From Emiliania huxleyi CCMP1516 (taxonomy: Eukaryota > Haptophyta > Isochrysidales > Noelaerhabdaceae), in contig NW_005196756.1 in NCBI RefSeq assembly GCF_000372725.1, positions 715,783 through 779,782 on the forward strand: a stretch of DNA of 64,000 bases. Direction: 5' to 3'. The position numbers and the translations under genes were made by a program. How positions within the stretch are numbered: the stretch's first letter is position 1; every line of letters begins with the position of its first letter. Below are positions 1 to 10,449 of the stretch, one piece after another. The notes beneath the pieces are model-generated. The model made no database searches, was not told the origin of the DNA, and saw only the letters and a program-made list of their open reading frames with translations.

Positions 1-952
1 GGCCTCGATCTTCTTTGGCAGCAGCTGGTTCTGCTGGTTACCATGGCCCAACCGGCCATCGGCTCCAAAGCCCCAGCTCCAGACGCTGCCGTCAGCGGTG
101 AGGGCGAGGCTATGACTATCTCCAGCCGACACAGCGACGACGCGCCACCCAGCAAAGGCCTCGACCTTCTTCGGCAGCAGTTGGTCCTGCTGGTCGCCGT
201 GGCCCAGCCGGCCCGAGTAGCCCGTGCCCCAACTCCAGACGGCGCCGTCGGCGGTGAGGGCGAGGCTGTGGTGCAATCCAGCCGACACATCGACGATGCG
301 CTGCCCAGTAAAGGCCTCGATCTTCTTGGGCAGTAGCTGCCTCTGCCCGTCGCCGTGGCCCAGCCGGCCGGAGGCTCCCAAGCCCCAGCTCCAGACGGAG
401 CCGTCGGCGGTGATGGCGAGGCTGTGGTGCATTCCAGCCGACACTGCGACGACGCGCTGCCCAGCACGACGAGAGCCGCCCCTCGCCGTTGATGAAGAGG
501 CTGTGACGCTTGCCTGCCGCCGCCCTCGCCGGCGGGTTGGACTCGCACAGCAGCGCCGACAAGCACAGCCACCGCACGGCGCAGCCCTCGCCCTCTGGCT
601 GCGCCGGCAGCTCGTAGCCGCGCTCTTGCGCCCACAAGCGGATGGCCTCCACCGCAAGCGACGCGTGGAAGAGAAGCGAGACGGCCGCGACGCGGGCAAT
701 GTTGGCGGGGTCGCAGTGAGAGAGGGCGCGCGCGAGGAGCTCCGTGGGGAGGTCAAGGAGGCGGGTGGGCGGCGGCGTGTCTGACGAGGGATCGGCGGTG
801 GCGGCCGGGGCGGCGAGGCGGCGCGCGCGCGACGTGCGCTCGTGTCGCCGCGTTCGCTCCGCGAAGGACGATTCGAACCGGACTCTCGAGGGGGGAGGGG
901 AAGACGTAGGGCTGAGCTGGACTCGCCTTTCCTGAGGCCCCTCCACCTTCAC
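1..952 (-). pseudogene. F-box/RCC1-repeat gene, broken copy, runs off left edge
   Basis: The 5' half encodes an F-box (core DLPTELLARALSHCDPANIA) followed by a region almost identical to the intact paralogue at 5477-6889. Near base 466 the F-box frame runs into RCC1 blades in a different frame. Downstream of that point, toward base 1, the RCC1 frame is intact, with repeated WSWGxGxxGRLGHGD motifs. Compared with the paralogue, about 80 residues (the first one to two blades) are missing and the join is out of frame. I read this as a tandem duplicate with an internal deletion. No GT or GC donor fits an intron at the join. F-box/RCC1 proteins usually recruit substrates to SCF ubiquitin ligases; whether this copy yields any protein is doubtful. 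The 5' start is uncertain. Confidence 0.7.
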
Positions 953-2012
953 TACTCGCTGCCTACTCGCTGCCTCGAGGGGAGGAGGGGAAGATGTCGA
1001 GCGGGCGCCACTGCGCTAGCACGGCCGGAGGCCCCTCCCCGAAAGGCAAGTTGTCTTAGCCACACGAAACCGAGACCCCTCCCCACCGCCCCGACCCCCC
1101 CACCCCCTTGCTCCCCTCGCCCCCTCGGGAGGGCCGAAGAGAGGCGCCCGTGGGGACCCCGCAATTCCCTTCCCCCCTCGGAGGGGGCCGGATGGAGGCG
1201 TGAGGGCCCCGCTCTTTCCTCGCATAGCGGCCACTCTTCGGATCGCTGGTCGAGCGACCCGGGGGATGCCCCGCGCGCCTGACCCAGGCGCGAGAAACGA
1301 ATCTGCGAGGAGCGGCCGCTCATGCGGCCCGATGGGGAGGAGTGGGGCGAGCCCCCCCCCAACCCACCCGCGCTACAGTTGTATGTAGGTCCTGGGTGAC
1401 GTAGGGGAAACCCGGCGAGCCTGGGGAACTAGCCGGGGCAGTCGGAGAAGGGGCAACTCCGTGCACTGACGGTCGGCCGCCAGAAACACGCCTGCGTGGA
1501 TCGCTGACACCAATCCTCGCTACCCAACGCTACCCAACAACCATCCACCTCGAGTACCTGTGAACGGGAGCAGTATGTAGAGTTCGATGATAAGGAATAC
1601 GCTGTCGGACATGCAGCTGTGGATACGGCCAAGTATGCTGCTCGACGAAATACGCTGGCCTGTGTTCCGAGGCTGGGAGAGCTGAATACAGCGCCGCACA
1701 GTTAATGCAACGGAAGACGTGTCCTCTCGAGTGCTGGTTCGGAATAGAGGGTCTGCATTCCGCATCTAGGGGCGGCAGCCTCGCCGCCGGCGAGGCCGAG
1801 CCAGGCGAAGGCTGCGGCAAGGGTCTCGTGCGGTGACGCGGCGAGGTCGTCGTAGCGCACGCGCCTGCGCCCGGCAATGGTCCGGGGAGGTAAGGTTGGA
1901 CGCCGAGCGCTCGCGAGCGCCGCTGGGATCCGCCCACTCTCTCTCTAGCGCGCAAGTCGGGGCAGGGTGCTCGCCCGCAAGCGTCGGAGGCGACAGTGGT
2001 CCGGTGAGAGCC
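953..2012. other. intergenic, no gene recognised
   Basis: GC-rich sequence with only compositional ORFs. I see no recognisable protein or RNA. A possible 3' end of the neighbouring minus-strand sulfotransferase may extend into its right part. Confidence 0.5.
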
Positions 2013-3418
2013 TCAGCGCGCTTGTGACAAGGGCGCTTTCTTGCGCCTCCTCAGCTGCCACACGGTATTCACAGGGGCGTGTGCGTGTGCGTGCGTGCGT
2101 GCGTGGTATGTGCGTGCGTGTGTGCGTGCGTGGTGCGTGTGTTGATTGCGCGCTGTGCGCTCCTCACGAGCGCGGCATCCTCCGCGGGCACGGCGGTGAG
2201 GTCGGACGCGAGCGTCTCGTGCTCCACCAGCCAGTGCGTCACAAGCCTGAGACACCGGCAGGTTCAGAGGTGAGCCACGCTCCGCATGACGGGTCCGCGC
2301 GCGAATGCGGTGTGGACAGTCTCGTCACGGTTGGCTGTAAAACGCGAGTGGCTCCGGCGGCGGGCGGGCTGCGAGATCGGCATCCGCATCTAGGGACACA
2401 GGCTGCAAGATCGAACGCCCGCGCGAGTCCGCCCAGCGGCGCTGCGCCGCCGCCACGGCGAGCGGATGGCGCGAGATGAAGAGGAAGCGAACCTGCTCAT
2501 AGATCGAGCGCGGGGAGGGGGTGGGGTGGAGTGGGAAGGGGAGGGGATGGGCCAGAGGACACGCACCAAAGGCGGCCGCGCCGCACCCAGCCGCCAGAGC
2601 GCGAGCAGGGAGCGCCAGCGCATCACGTGGCTTGGCGACTTCTCCAGCAGCACCCCGAGCGGCGCGGAGGAGGGTGCGGGCCCGCCGCCATCGCCTCGGC
2701 CGCCGCCGCCGCCGCCGCCGCCGCCGATGCCGCCATCGCCGCCTCCGGCGTCAGCTTGAACGCCGGCGCCGCCGGCGCCGGCGCCGCCGCCACCTCTAAC
2801 TCCCTCTTCGCCGAGAATGGGCCAAAAGCGCGCCCAGGCGGCAAAGAGCGCCCGCCTGTTCGCCGTGGTGAGGACGCCGCTCTCGTTCGCCTCCGTCTCG
2901 TGCGCGCCCGTCGCCAGCGCGAACGTGCTCATGCCTCGCAGACGGACGCTGCCGCACTGAAGCCCCAACGCGGCGGCCGCGCCTCGCCAGAGCCTCCATG
3001 GCAGCGGCGGCTGCGCGAGGTCAAGCTGGTCGTAGACGGGCTGCCAGAAGAGGCCCTCGCTCATCGGCCCGGTCAGGCCACTCGCGGTCGCGATGCCCTC
3101 GCGCCGCAGAGCAAATGGGTGGACGGCAGGGTGCGCTGCGAGCAGCGAGGCGAGCAGCGTGGTGCCGCCGCGGTGCGAGCCAGCCACATGCAGCAACGTG
3201 TGTCTGGAGAGCGCCGCATCGACCTCCGTGCACGTCGCCGCCCTCGCCGGTGGTGGAGTGTCGCCGGCGCCGAGCAGCCAGAGCAAAGCCGAGTAGATAC
3301 TCAGGCCGGCCACTGCTTGCAGCGCGGTACGGGCGCCGTGATTGATGCGTCGGGCGGCCTCATCCTCCGCAGACTGGCCGGGAGGGCTTGGCGCGGCGCC
3401 TCGGCGTCGCTTTGCCAT
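2013..3418 (-). CDS. Golgi-type sulfotransferase (PAPS-dependent), type II membrane protein
   Basis: Start chosen at 3418, because residues 33-55 then form a single hydrophobic anchor (YSALLWLLGAG) after an Arg-rich cytosolic tail. The 5'-phosphosulfate loop is seen as LLHVAGSHRGGTTLLASLL. It is followed by LLEKSPSHVMRW and, across an intron, FLFISRHPLAVAAAQRRW, which is the 3'-phosphate-binding Arg/Ser region. A third exon gives THWLVEHETLASDL. My exons (minus strand) are 3418-2567, 2492-2419 and 2246 to about 2013. The first intron is GT-AG (74 nt), the second GC-AG. A Gly-rich low-complexity insert lies between the loop and EKSP. The family transfers sulfate from PAPS to glycans or other acceptors in the secretory pathway; the acceptor cannot be told. 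The 3' end is uncertain, because a CA/CG-rich stretch precedes the stop. Confidence 0.72.
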
Positions 3419-3588
3419 CAGTTCAAGGTCGGCAGGAAGCCAAGGGAGTGCCTCGTCGCCCGACGGCCAAGGCGTTGGCGCGCGCGACGTGGGCGAGGGT
3501 GAGAGACGCGAGGCGCATGCGCACACACACGACGCGGGGTCGCGAAGTGACCGCCGGTGACCGCCGGGGGCGCGGCCGGTTGCAAGTC

Positions 3589-4120
3589 ATGTGCTTATCA
3601 CAGTAGCCCGAGGACGGGGGGGGGGCGGGCCTCACCCGGGACTCACCCCGAGACCCCACCCCGGGACGCGCCGGCTGCGGGTGAGGCCCCACCCCCGGGG
3701 CAGTGAGGGGCAGGCGCGGGGCGGAGCTCCTCAGAGTGAGGCGCCCCGGGTGCCCCCACCCCCCCCACCCGCCACCCCGGCGGCACCCGACCCGCCCATT
3801 CAGCTTTGCTCTTTCGTCCGGAGCGCGCCTTTCAGGGGGTAGAATTCTTAATCTTTTAGGCGTGGCGCTGGTGGGCCGGGGGCGCGCGGTAGCCGGTAGG
3901 CGTAGGTACGGGGCCGCGTGCGCGTGGGCTGTGGCCCGCCCGTGGTGCCCCTGCGCCCTGGCTGGGTCGGGCAGCGAGCTACCCCCCCGGGACAGCGCAT
4001 CGCGAGTGAGGCCCCGGGGTGGGGCAGGTGAGGGAGGGGGCGGGGACGGCCGGGCCCCGGTGAGCCCCGGGTGAGGCCCGCCCCCCCCCCCCCGTCCTCG
4101 GGCTACTGTGATAGGCACAT
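3589..4120. mobile_element. foldback/MITE-like element with ~52-bp terminal inverted repeats
   Basis: The sequence from 3589 (ATGTGCTTATCACAGTAGCC...) through a G-run and CGGGCCTCACCCGGG is repeated in reverse complement ending at 4120. The arms differ at one base and in G-run length. The ~430-bp interior has no supported coding region and is extremely GC-rich, with further imperfect palindromic segments. No clean target-site duplication is visible next to the arms (AGTC lies on the left flank and CAGTC on the right, offset by one). Confidence 0.7.
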
Positions 4121-4992
4121 CAGTCAGTATTACACACGTCCTAGCATGGACGACGGGGCACACGCACTCGCGGAACACAGGGCATTACACACGAGGCGTT
4201 GTGTGCGTTCTCAGGGAAAGGCATCACCACAGACAAAAGTATAGTTAGAGGGGCAGCAGTGGGGACCCCCACTCACGACCCCGCGAGCGCCTGTAGCGAG
4301 ATGTCCATCGCTGCATTGGTTCTCGCCAAGCATGAGCGCACTGGGCTGACACGCTGGCGCGACCCAGTCTACCTAGGCCGTGCGCTCGCCGCGCACGACT
4401 GCCTCGAGGTGGCTCACTCGCCCGCGTCGACCGTCGGAGGCTGCGTGCATGGCGGTCGGCAGCTTTCCGCTCTGCTCGAGCGCAGCCGGCGTGCGCCCTG
4501 CCGGTGGCCGTCGCGGCACGACTACTCCTACCTCTTTCACGAAGCGATGCCCGGTGGAGCTCCCACATCTACCGAGAGAAAGAGCACTCAGAGCCCAGAG
4601 CGGGCCAGGCGCACATGGCGAGACGTAGCCGACATCTAGCCGGCATCCACATGTAGCCGGCGGCATCCACAGCATGTAGCCGGCGGCATCCACAGCCTAC
4701 CGTGCGAGCAGCGGAAAGAACGGGAGGCTGCGCAGCGTCCACAGCATGTAGCCGGCAGCAGCTCGTGCACGCACCCGTCGCCCACGTCGAAGAGCTGGTC
4801 GCGCCACGGCTGCCGCGTAGGTGCAAGCAGTCCGGGAGGACGCGACTCGTGGAGGCGAGACCCGCAGCTGGGCCGCAGTACGAAGCGGGCACACACCGCG
4901 ACAAGTGCGTGTGCGCCATAGGCTCTTGGCGAGGGACCTGCCCCTGCCGTCGCTCGCGCGGCTCGGATCGCTCGCGGAGAGAGACCTCACAG
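4121..4992. repeat. gene-poor stretch with a 25-bp tandem repeat (4633-4760)
   Basis: An ORF at 4199-4639 has no recognisable domain. Between 4633 and 4760 a unit containing ATGTAGCCGGCGGCATCCAC recurs about three times, with a fourth diverged copy. Part of this stretch may be 5' exons or introns of the JmjC-like gene that follows. Confidence 0.5.
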
Positions 4993-5374
4993 TGGCTCGG
5001 CTCTCTATGCGGGCGCCGCACTCACCGGGTCGTACCTTCATTGGCACGCCGGCGCCCTCAACTACCTCGCGGCGGGTGCCAAGCTGTGGCTGGTCGCGCC
5101 GCGCTCGTCGAGCGGCGGCCCGCTCCGCCGGTTCACGTACGGCCGCGTCTCCAACATGTCGACGCATCGCTGGCTCCGCTCCGAGCTCCCGACGCTGCTT
5201 GCGGTGCCGCGCCTCGCGCTCTTTGTCCAGAGAGCGGGCGAGGCGGTCTACGTGCCGCCGTATGCGCCGCACGCCGTCGTGAATCTCGAGTACAATGTCG
5301 GCGCGACCTTCACACTGAAGGCTGCCGAGCCGTCTCTGCCGGTTTGGCTGCTCGCGAGCCTCTTCGGCGGGTGA
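4993..5374 (+). CDS. JmjC/cupin-8-like dioxygenase domain, 3' exon
   Basis: An open frame of about 127 codons reads ALYAGAALTGSYLHWHAGAL, then NYLAAGAKLWLVAP, and later FVQRAGEAVYVPPYAPHAVV followed by NLEYNVGATF. This is the core of a JmjC/cupin_8 fold: small-residue loop, first metal-binding segment, Lys/Trp strand, VPP turn and distal His. The first ligand motif reads HWH rather than the usual HxD/E, so iron binding is uncertain. Such enzymes are Fe(II)/2-oxoglutarate hydroxylases or histone demethylases. The exon probably begins at the acceptor CTCACAG ending at 4992. Upstream exons were not resolved, so it could also be a fragment. Confidence 0.55.
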
Positions 5375-5476
5375 GAGCTGAGACAGGAGTCTCAGGACGT
5401 AAATCACGACGCGTTTTTAAACTAACCACATTAGACGCGGTACAAAGAATAAAACTCGGAATCACACGCCGGCTCG

Positions 5477-6889
5477 CTAGAGCGCCCACGCCTCGATCTT
5501 CTTCGGCAGCCGCTGGTTGAGCTCGTCCCCGTGGCCCAACCGGCCTCCGCGTCCAGCGCCGAAACTCCAGACGCCATCGGCGGCGAGGGCGATACTGTGA
5601 TGCCCCATCGCCGAGACAGCGACGACGCGCCGCCCAGCCAACGCCTCAACCTCCTTCGGCAGCAGCTGGTTTTGCACGTCGCCGTGGCCCAACCGGCTGT
5701 CACTTCCAAATCCCCAGCTCCAAACGGCGTTGTCGGCGGTGAGGGCGAGACTGTGGTTCGCTCCGGCCGCAACAGCGACGACGCGCTGCCCTGCCAACGC
5801 CTCCACCTTCTTGGGCAGCAGCCGGCGCTGCTGGTCGCCGTGGCCCAACCGGCCTCGCTCTCCACTGCCCCAGCTCCAGAGGGCGCCGTCGGCGGTGATG
5901 GCGAGGCTGTGCCCGAGTCCAGCCGACACCGCGACGACGCGCCGGCCAGCTAAGGCCTCGACCTTCTTGGGCAGCAGCTGCACTTGCTCGTCGCCGTGAC
6001 CCAGCTGGCCAAAGGCCCCATAGCCCCAGCTCCAGACGTCGCCGTCGGCGGTGATGGCGAAGCTGTGGCCCTGGCCAACCGAGACGGCGACGACGCGCTG
6101 GCCAGCCAACACGTCTACCTTCTTGGGCAGCAGCTGGTTCTGCTCGTCGCCGTGGCCCAAGAGGCCGTCGCCTCCATAGCCCCAACTCCAGACGGCGTTG
6201 TCGGCGGTGAGGGCGAGGCTGTGGCTGCCTCCCGCCGACACGGCGACGACGCGCTGGCCAGCCAAGGCCTCGATCTTCTTTGGCAGCAGCTGCGCCTCGC
6301 GGTCGCCGTGGCCCAACTGACCAGAGGCTCCACCGCCCCAGCTCCAGACGCCGTCGGCAGTGAGGGCCAGGCTGTGCGCGGGTCCAGCCGACACGCTCAC
6401 GGCGCGCTCGCCTCCCAGCGGGGAAGGGAGGCGGGTCGGCGTGTTGAGCTGCGCCACGCCCTCGCCGTGGCCGAGGAGGCCTGGATAACCATCCGGCGCG
6501 GAGCCGCACGACGAGAGCCGCCCCTCGCCGTCGATGAAAACGCTGTGCATATAGCCCCCTGCCGCCCTCGCTGGCGGGTTGGACTCGCGCAGCAAGGCCG
6601 AACAGCACAGCCACCGCACGGCGCAGGGCTCGTCCTCTGGCTGCGCCGGCAGCTCGAAGCCGCGCTCTTGCGCCCACAAGCGGATGCCCTCCAGCGCAAG
6701 CGAGGCGTGGAAGAGAAGCGAGACGGCCGCGACGCGAGCGATGTCGGCGGGGTCGCAGCGAGAGAGGGCGCGGACGAGCAGCTCCGTGGGGAGGTCGAGG
6801 AGGCGGGCGGGCGGCGGCGTGTCTGGCGAGGGAGCGGCGGAGGAGGCGGGGGCGAGGCGGCGCGAGCGGCGGCGCGGCGGGGTGGACAT
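5477..6889 (-). CDS. F-box protein with seven RCC1 repeats
   Basis: A single-exon gene of 470 residues. I start at 6889 (MSTPPRRRSRR), because the nine extra upstream codons are translated from a dispersed AT-rich repeat. Residues about 32-65 are an F-box (LLDLPTELLVRALSRCDP). Residues about 120-470 hold seven RCC1 blades, each with VVAVSAG..HSLA(L/I)TAD and WSWGxGxxGxLGHGD, so a full seven-bladed propeller is likely. The architecture suggests a substrate receptor of an SCF ubiquitin ligase; the substrate is unknown. It lies in the same orientation as the broken copy at 1-952, about 5 kb away, so the pair is a local duplication. AT-rich copies of the dispersed 66-bp unit lie directly upstream. 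Confidence 0.9.
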   Translation of the reverse strand: MSTPPRRRSRRLAPASSAAPSPDTPPPARLLDLPTELLVRALSRCDPADIARVAAVSLLFHASLALEGIRLWAQERGFELPAQPEDEPCAVRWLCCSALLRESNPPARAAGGYMHSVFIDGEGRLSSCGSAPDGYPGLLGHGEGVAQLNTPTRLPSPLGGERAVSVSAGPAHSLALTADGVWSWGGGASGQLGHGDREAQLLPKKIEALAGQRVVAVSAGGSHSLALTADNAVWSWGYGGDGLLGHGDEQNQLLPKKVDVLAGQRVVAVSVGQGHSFAITADGDVWSWGYGAFGQLGHGDEQVQLLPKKVEALAGRRVVAVSAGLGHSLAITADGALWSWGSGERGRLGHGDQQRRLLPKKVEALAGQRVVAVAAGANHSLALTADNAVWSWGFGSDSRLGHGDVQNQLLPKEVEALAGRRVVAVSAMGHHSIALAADGVWSFGAGRGGRLGHGDELNQRLPKKIEAWAL

Positions 6890-7385
6890 CGCGAGGAAAA
6901 GAATCTTACAAATCACTGTGCGAGGAAAAGAATTTTTTATACGACGAGAAGGGGGCGACCGCGAGGTGGCACGAAGGTTGCAGAGAGGAGAGAGACTGCG
7001 AAGAGAGATAGGAAGAGGCGGACGCCCAAGGGTGGGCGACGGCTAGCGCACCACACCCCTCTCCTTAAAATCCCTGTGTGGTGGCGGCGTGCGTCCTCCT
7101 CCCCTCCCTCCCTTGGTTGTCCGTTTTCTTTCTTTCTTTCTTTACACTGGGCACGGGACTGGCGCGCACTGGCACGAGAAAAAGAATTTTTGGAGACAAA
7201 GGCTTTTCTTAATTGTGTGTATCGCGCGATCAGCCTTTAAAAGAAATCGCTCCAAACCGAATCCCCGAAAGCTCTGATCCCCGGGACCGATTCGCCCGCC
7301 GTGGGAGGGCAACTTCTGAGCGAAAGAACAAGATCTAACTGCGAGCGCTGTCCCCCTAGGCCAGTTGTGCCCCCCCGCAGCGAAT
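6890..7385. promoter_or_regulatory. candidate promoter region with copies of the dispersed AAATTCTTTT/66-bp unit
   Basis: Read on the minus strand, AAGATTCTTTTCCTCGCG abuts the F-box/RCC1 ATG, and a second AAAAATTCTTTTCCTCGC lies about 30 bp further up. At 7147-7196 (minus orientation) stands a copy of the dispersed unit with core GCGCGCCAGTCCCGTGCC. The same unit occurs before other genes in this window. A promoter role is inference. Confidence 0.45.
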
Positions 7386-8039
7386 ATGGGGCGCTCGCTG
7401 CCCGCCGCCGCGCTGCTGGCATGCGCCGCCGTCGCGCATGGGCACTGGGAGAAGGGCATGGGGCTGCGCGACGCCCACCGCCACGGGCCCGGCGCGCGCA
7501 TCCGTTACCTTCGCGAAACCGCCAAAAAGGAGAAGCGGCGTCGGCTGGAGCAGCGCGAGCAGGTTGCTTTTAAGGGCAGCCCCGCCGCGCACCAGCCGAG
7601 GGCCGCTAAGAGGAGTCTCTCGTGGAACCCCCCCCCCCCCCCCCCCCGCCCGCCCCGCCCCCCACCACGACTGTCCTCAGCCCCCCTCCTAAGACGGCAG
7701 CCGTGCGCACGAGGTATGTGCGTGAGTCGTTTTTGTGTGTGCGGTTCGGGAAACATGCGATTCAATGCGCAGTGGCGCGTCGCCTTTGCTGGAGAGTCGA
7801 CGGCGGCCTCTCGAGTGGCAAGTCCTCAACATGAAAAAAACAAAAGAAGGAAGCAGAGTCTTCAATACCTAAATTTGGGGGGACGCACGAATATGAGGTT
7901 TGTGCGACACATGCATTCGGTCGGCATGCTCGCCCTCGTGGCGGGCATGCCCCTGACCTACACCGTGCGGGACTGTGGCACCAGGCGCGGTACACTGTAT
8001 GACACTGGCTTCCTTCCAAGCACGTTGCAGACGGCTTAG
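7386..8039 (+). CDS. possible small secreted protein, 3' part doubtful
   Basis: An ATG at 7386 opens a frame with a good signal-peptide-like start (MGRSLPAAALLACAAVAHG), then a basic stretch (KKEKRRRLEQREQ). After about residue 80 the frame runs through a C-homopolymer and looks non-coding, so the true gene probably ends in or is spliced within 7600-7700. No family is recognised. Confidence 0.3.
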   Translation: MGRSLPAAALLACAAVAHGHWEKGMGLRDAHRHGPGARIRYLRETAKKEKRRRLEQREQVAFKGSPAAHQPRAAKRSLSWNPPPPPPRPPRPPPRLSSAPLLRRQPCARGMCVSRFCVCGSGNMRFNAQWRVAFAGESTAASRVASPQHEKNKRRKQSLQYLNLGGRTNMRFVRHMHSVGMLALVAGMPLTYTVRDCGTRRGTLYDTGFLPSTLQTA

Positions 8040-9314
8040 GACAAATACAGCGGCGCGGTCGGCAACGTCCTGCCGCCCACCAGAAGCGACCACAAGCGGA
8101 TTGTGTGGTCATCTGCTTGCGTGTGCGATGTGTTGTGGCGCAGATTGCGCTTGTGCGATGTGTTGTGGCGCAGATTGCGCTTGCGTCCCAAGCCATTGGC
8201 CTGGTGCAGCGCCAGCCCCCCGTTTTCTGATTCGAATATTTCAGTACGGCAGACGCTTTCTTTTCTTTTTCCAGGCGCGGTCGGGCACTTGGGGTGCGGC
8301 GCGACTTGCACTAGTGCGCGTTCCGTGGGGCTTGGCGACAGAGCGATCGCCGTGCTGTGGATCATCGGGGCACAAATCCACAAAGGCCTCTCCTCCCTCC
8401 GCGTTGCGACGAGCTCAGCCACAAGTACGACGGTTGCGGACTGCGCATTCTGGGGACGGTGGACACAATCCATTGGTTCATCCCGTCTGGTGCGTCCCGT
8501 CCTAGCACCCCTGCTCGATCGCCGTGTTCCGCCACCACCCACGAGAGTCACATCTCATGAGTCACACCTCGCCACAGTCAAACTCGCATCAGTGGGAGTG
8601 GGAAGAGGCGGCGTGGTGGCTCTGCGTGTGCGTGGGCGCGCGCGCACCTGCAACCACAACCTGTTTGTGATGCCGCTGCAGGATAGGCCGGCCTCTTCAG
8701 GATGCCTCGTTGCCTCTTTAGGACTGCCCATCGACGAGCGCTGGATCAATCCATTGAGCAAGGACCGCCTAGCAGCAGTTGCAGTATGCGGCCGGCATTA
8801 AGCTAGCTAGCCCTTGCAAGGCCAGGTGCGCCGCCGAGCGCCGCTGCTAGCAGTTGCAACCTGGGAGTGTGAGTTCTGGCTCCGGGTGCTCTAGTGAGTC
8901 TGGCAGCCGAGTGGTAGATCCCGCCGCAGCACTGCACATGCACCAGTATGGAGCAGTATTCTCCAGTATTCTCCAGTATGCCCCAGTACAGCAGTACGGA
9001 TGGAGCTGTGATGCAGTATCCAAGTATGATTACTTCGCCGTATTGGGATATGGTGTGCATGTGAGGTACAGCAGTAAGGGGAGGTATCTCATGCAGTATT
9101 GCAGTATGATGAGACTGCATGTCGCGTATCAGGCTGTACCCACGTACCGGTTGCGCTGGCTCGGTGTACGGGAGTGGGGATATCTGACCAAACTAGAGGA
9201 ACGCATCAGGGCAGCTATGGCAATATTGGCGGCTATTCTTGCAATATTGTAGTACGACACAGACGCGGCGAGATAAAAATACCTGATATCTGAGATCCTT
9301 CTATCCACTCAGAT
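8040..9314. repeat. no gene seen; 33-bp tandem duplication (8117-8184) and CAGTAT-rich repeats (8940-9120)
   Basis: A 33-bp segment containing TGCGATGTGTTGTGGCGCAG occurs twice in tandem. From 8940 to 9120 the motifs CAGTATTC, CAGTACAG and CAGTATGA recur irregularly. ORFs here lack recognisable domains. Confidence 0.45.
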
Positions 9315-9362
9315 TTCCCGCTTGCGCGTCGCGCGACCGTCGCTTGCGGCGGCTCCGGCCAC

Positions 9363-10133
9363 ATGGAGCGCGAGGTCGACGTGCTTCAGGATCTGCGCGC
9401 GTCGGTGCTCCCGCTTGCGAACACGGCAGTCGCCGAGACGACCGGCACCAGCATGGCCACGAGTGTCGAGCACAACCCGCACTCGGCGGTCGGCATGCCC
9501 CTCTACAGCCGCTTTGCCGCCGCCCGCGCGGCCGCGGCAGATGACACCCTACGTCTCGCCTTCCTTGGCACCAAGGCCTCGAACATAGACTCCATCTTTG
9601 AGCACTCGCTCGACCCGTCGCGCCGAGGTGACCATGTCGGCCAAAAGTTTGGTGCAGGCGAGTACTGCGCCTCGCGGCTATCGACCGCCATCAACTAACC
9701 GCAAGCGCAAGCTGGAGTCTACAACAGTACCGAGGAGGTGCGCGAGGGCGGGCGGCCCTCGTACGCCTTTCAGGTCGCCGTGCAGCTCGAGCAGGACGGG
9801 CTAGACCGCGCGGTCGCCTCGGCGCTCTTCCCGGGCGCCCTCGACGCGATCACGGCCCAGCGCCGCTGTAGTGGCGCCGCCGGCCCGTCCACCCTCCCTT
9901 CGCGCCGCCGTCTCACGGGCCTGCCACCAGCCCCGGTCGTTCACGCTCCGCTCGTGAAGATGCAGCCCCCGCCGACGAGCAGCGGCCGGCAGGGGTCGGT
10001 GCCGAGGCCCATGCGGGCGCCGCAGTCCGGTGCGGGCGGCCACACGCAGCCCCGTCTTCGCCGTCGCGCGACGATCACGCCGGTGTCAAAACTTTGCATT
10101 TTCTTTTTTCTTCCTTCTCTTTTATGTATGTAA
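9363..10133 (+). pseudogene. PARP-like ADP-ribosyltransferase domain interrupted by one in-frame TAA
   Basis: The frame reads LAFLGTKASNIDSIFEHSL, then GQKFGAGEYCASRLSTAIN, a TAA at 9696-9698, and continues in the same frame with VYNSTEEVREGGRPSYAFQV. This matches the PARP catalytic layout (F-H-GT loop, G-x-FGxGxYxA, then a Tyr-containing helix and a YAFQV strand). The stop falls where family members often have Tyr, so a TAC/TAT to TAA change would explain it. The catalytic His of the FHGT motif is Leu here (FLGT), so even an intact protein may be inactive as a polymerase. An intron could hide the stop, but no well-placed donor/acceptor pair was found. The 3' tail (after about 9900) is low complexity. 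Confidence 0.5.
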
Positions 10134-10449
10134 AAGAGGGAAGCAGTCGAGAGGACAGGGGAGGGACGTGTCCGAGGGGGACGGGGGAGGGACGACTTTG
10201 GTGTTGGAGGGGGAACGACTTTGGTGTTGGACGGCATCAATGGAGGATGGGCGGCCTCGAATCACGGTCACGTTGGTTAGCGAGGACAGCGACGGCGTCG
10301 TTGGCTGAGCGCAGGGGCGAGGGCGTCGACCGACGGGCGGCGCATCAGGAGCCCCTCGCTGGCGAGCGGCTGGCGCGGGAGGTCACGGAACGACGGGTCG
10401 AACGACGGGTCGAGCCCCCCCTCCACCGGTCGAGGCCGCGGTCGAGACG
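10134..10449. other. short gene-free stretch
   Basis: Short GA-rich repeats around GGGAACGACTTTGGTGTTGG and GGTCGAACGACGGGTCGA. Nothing coding is recognised. Confidence 0.4.

Noticed and set aside
7860-8040. GMPLTYTV word in a plus frame, suggestive of a PIF1-type helicase motif
   Set aside because: Too short, with no Walker motifs or other helicase motifs nearby in any frame.
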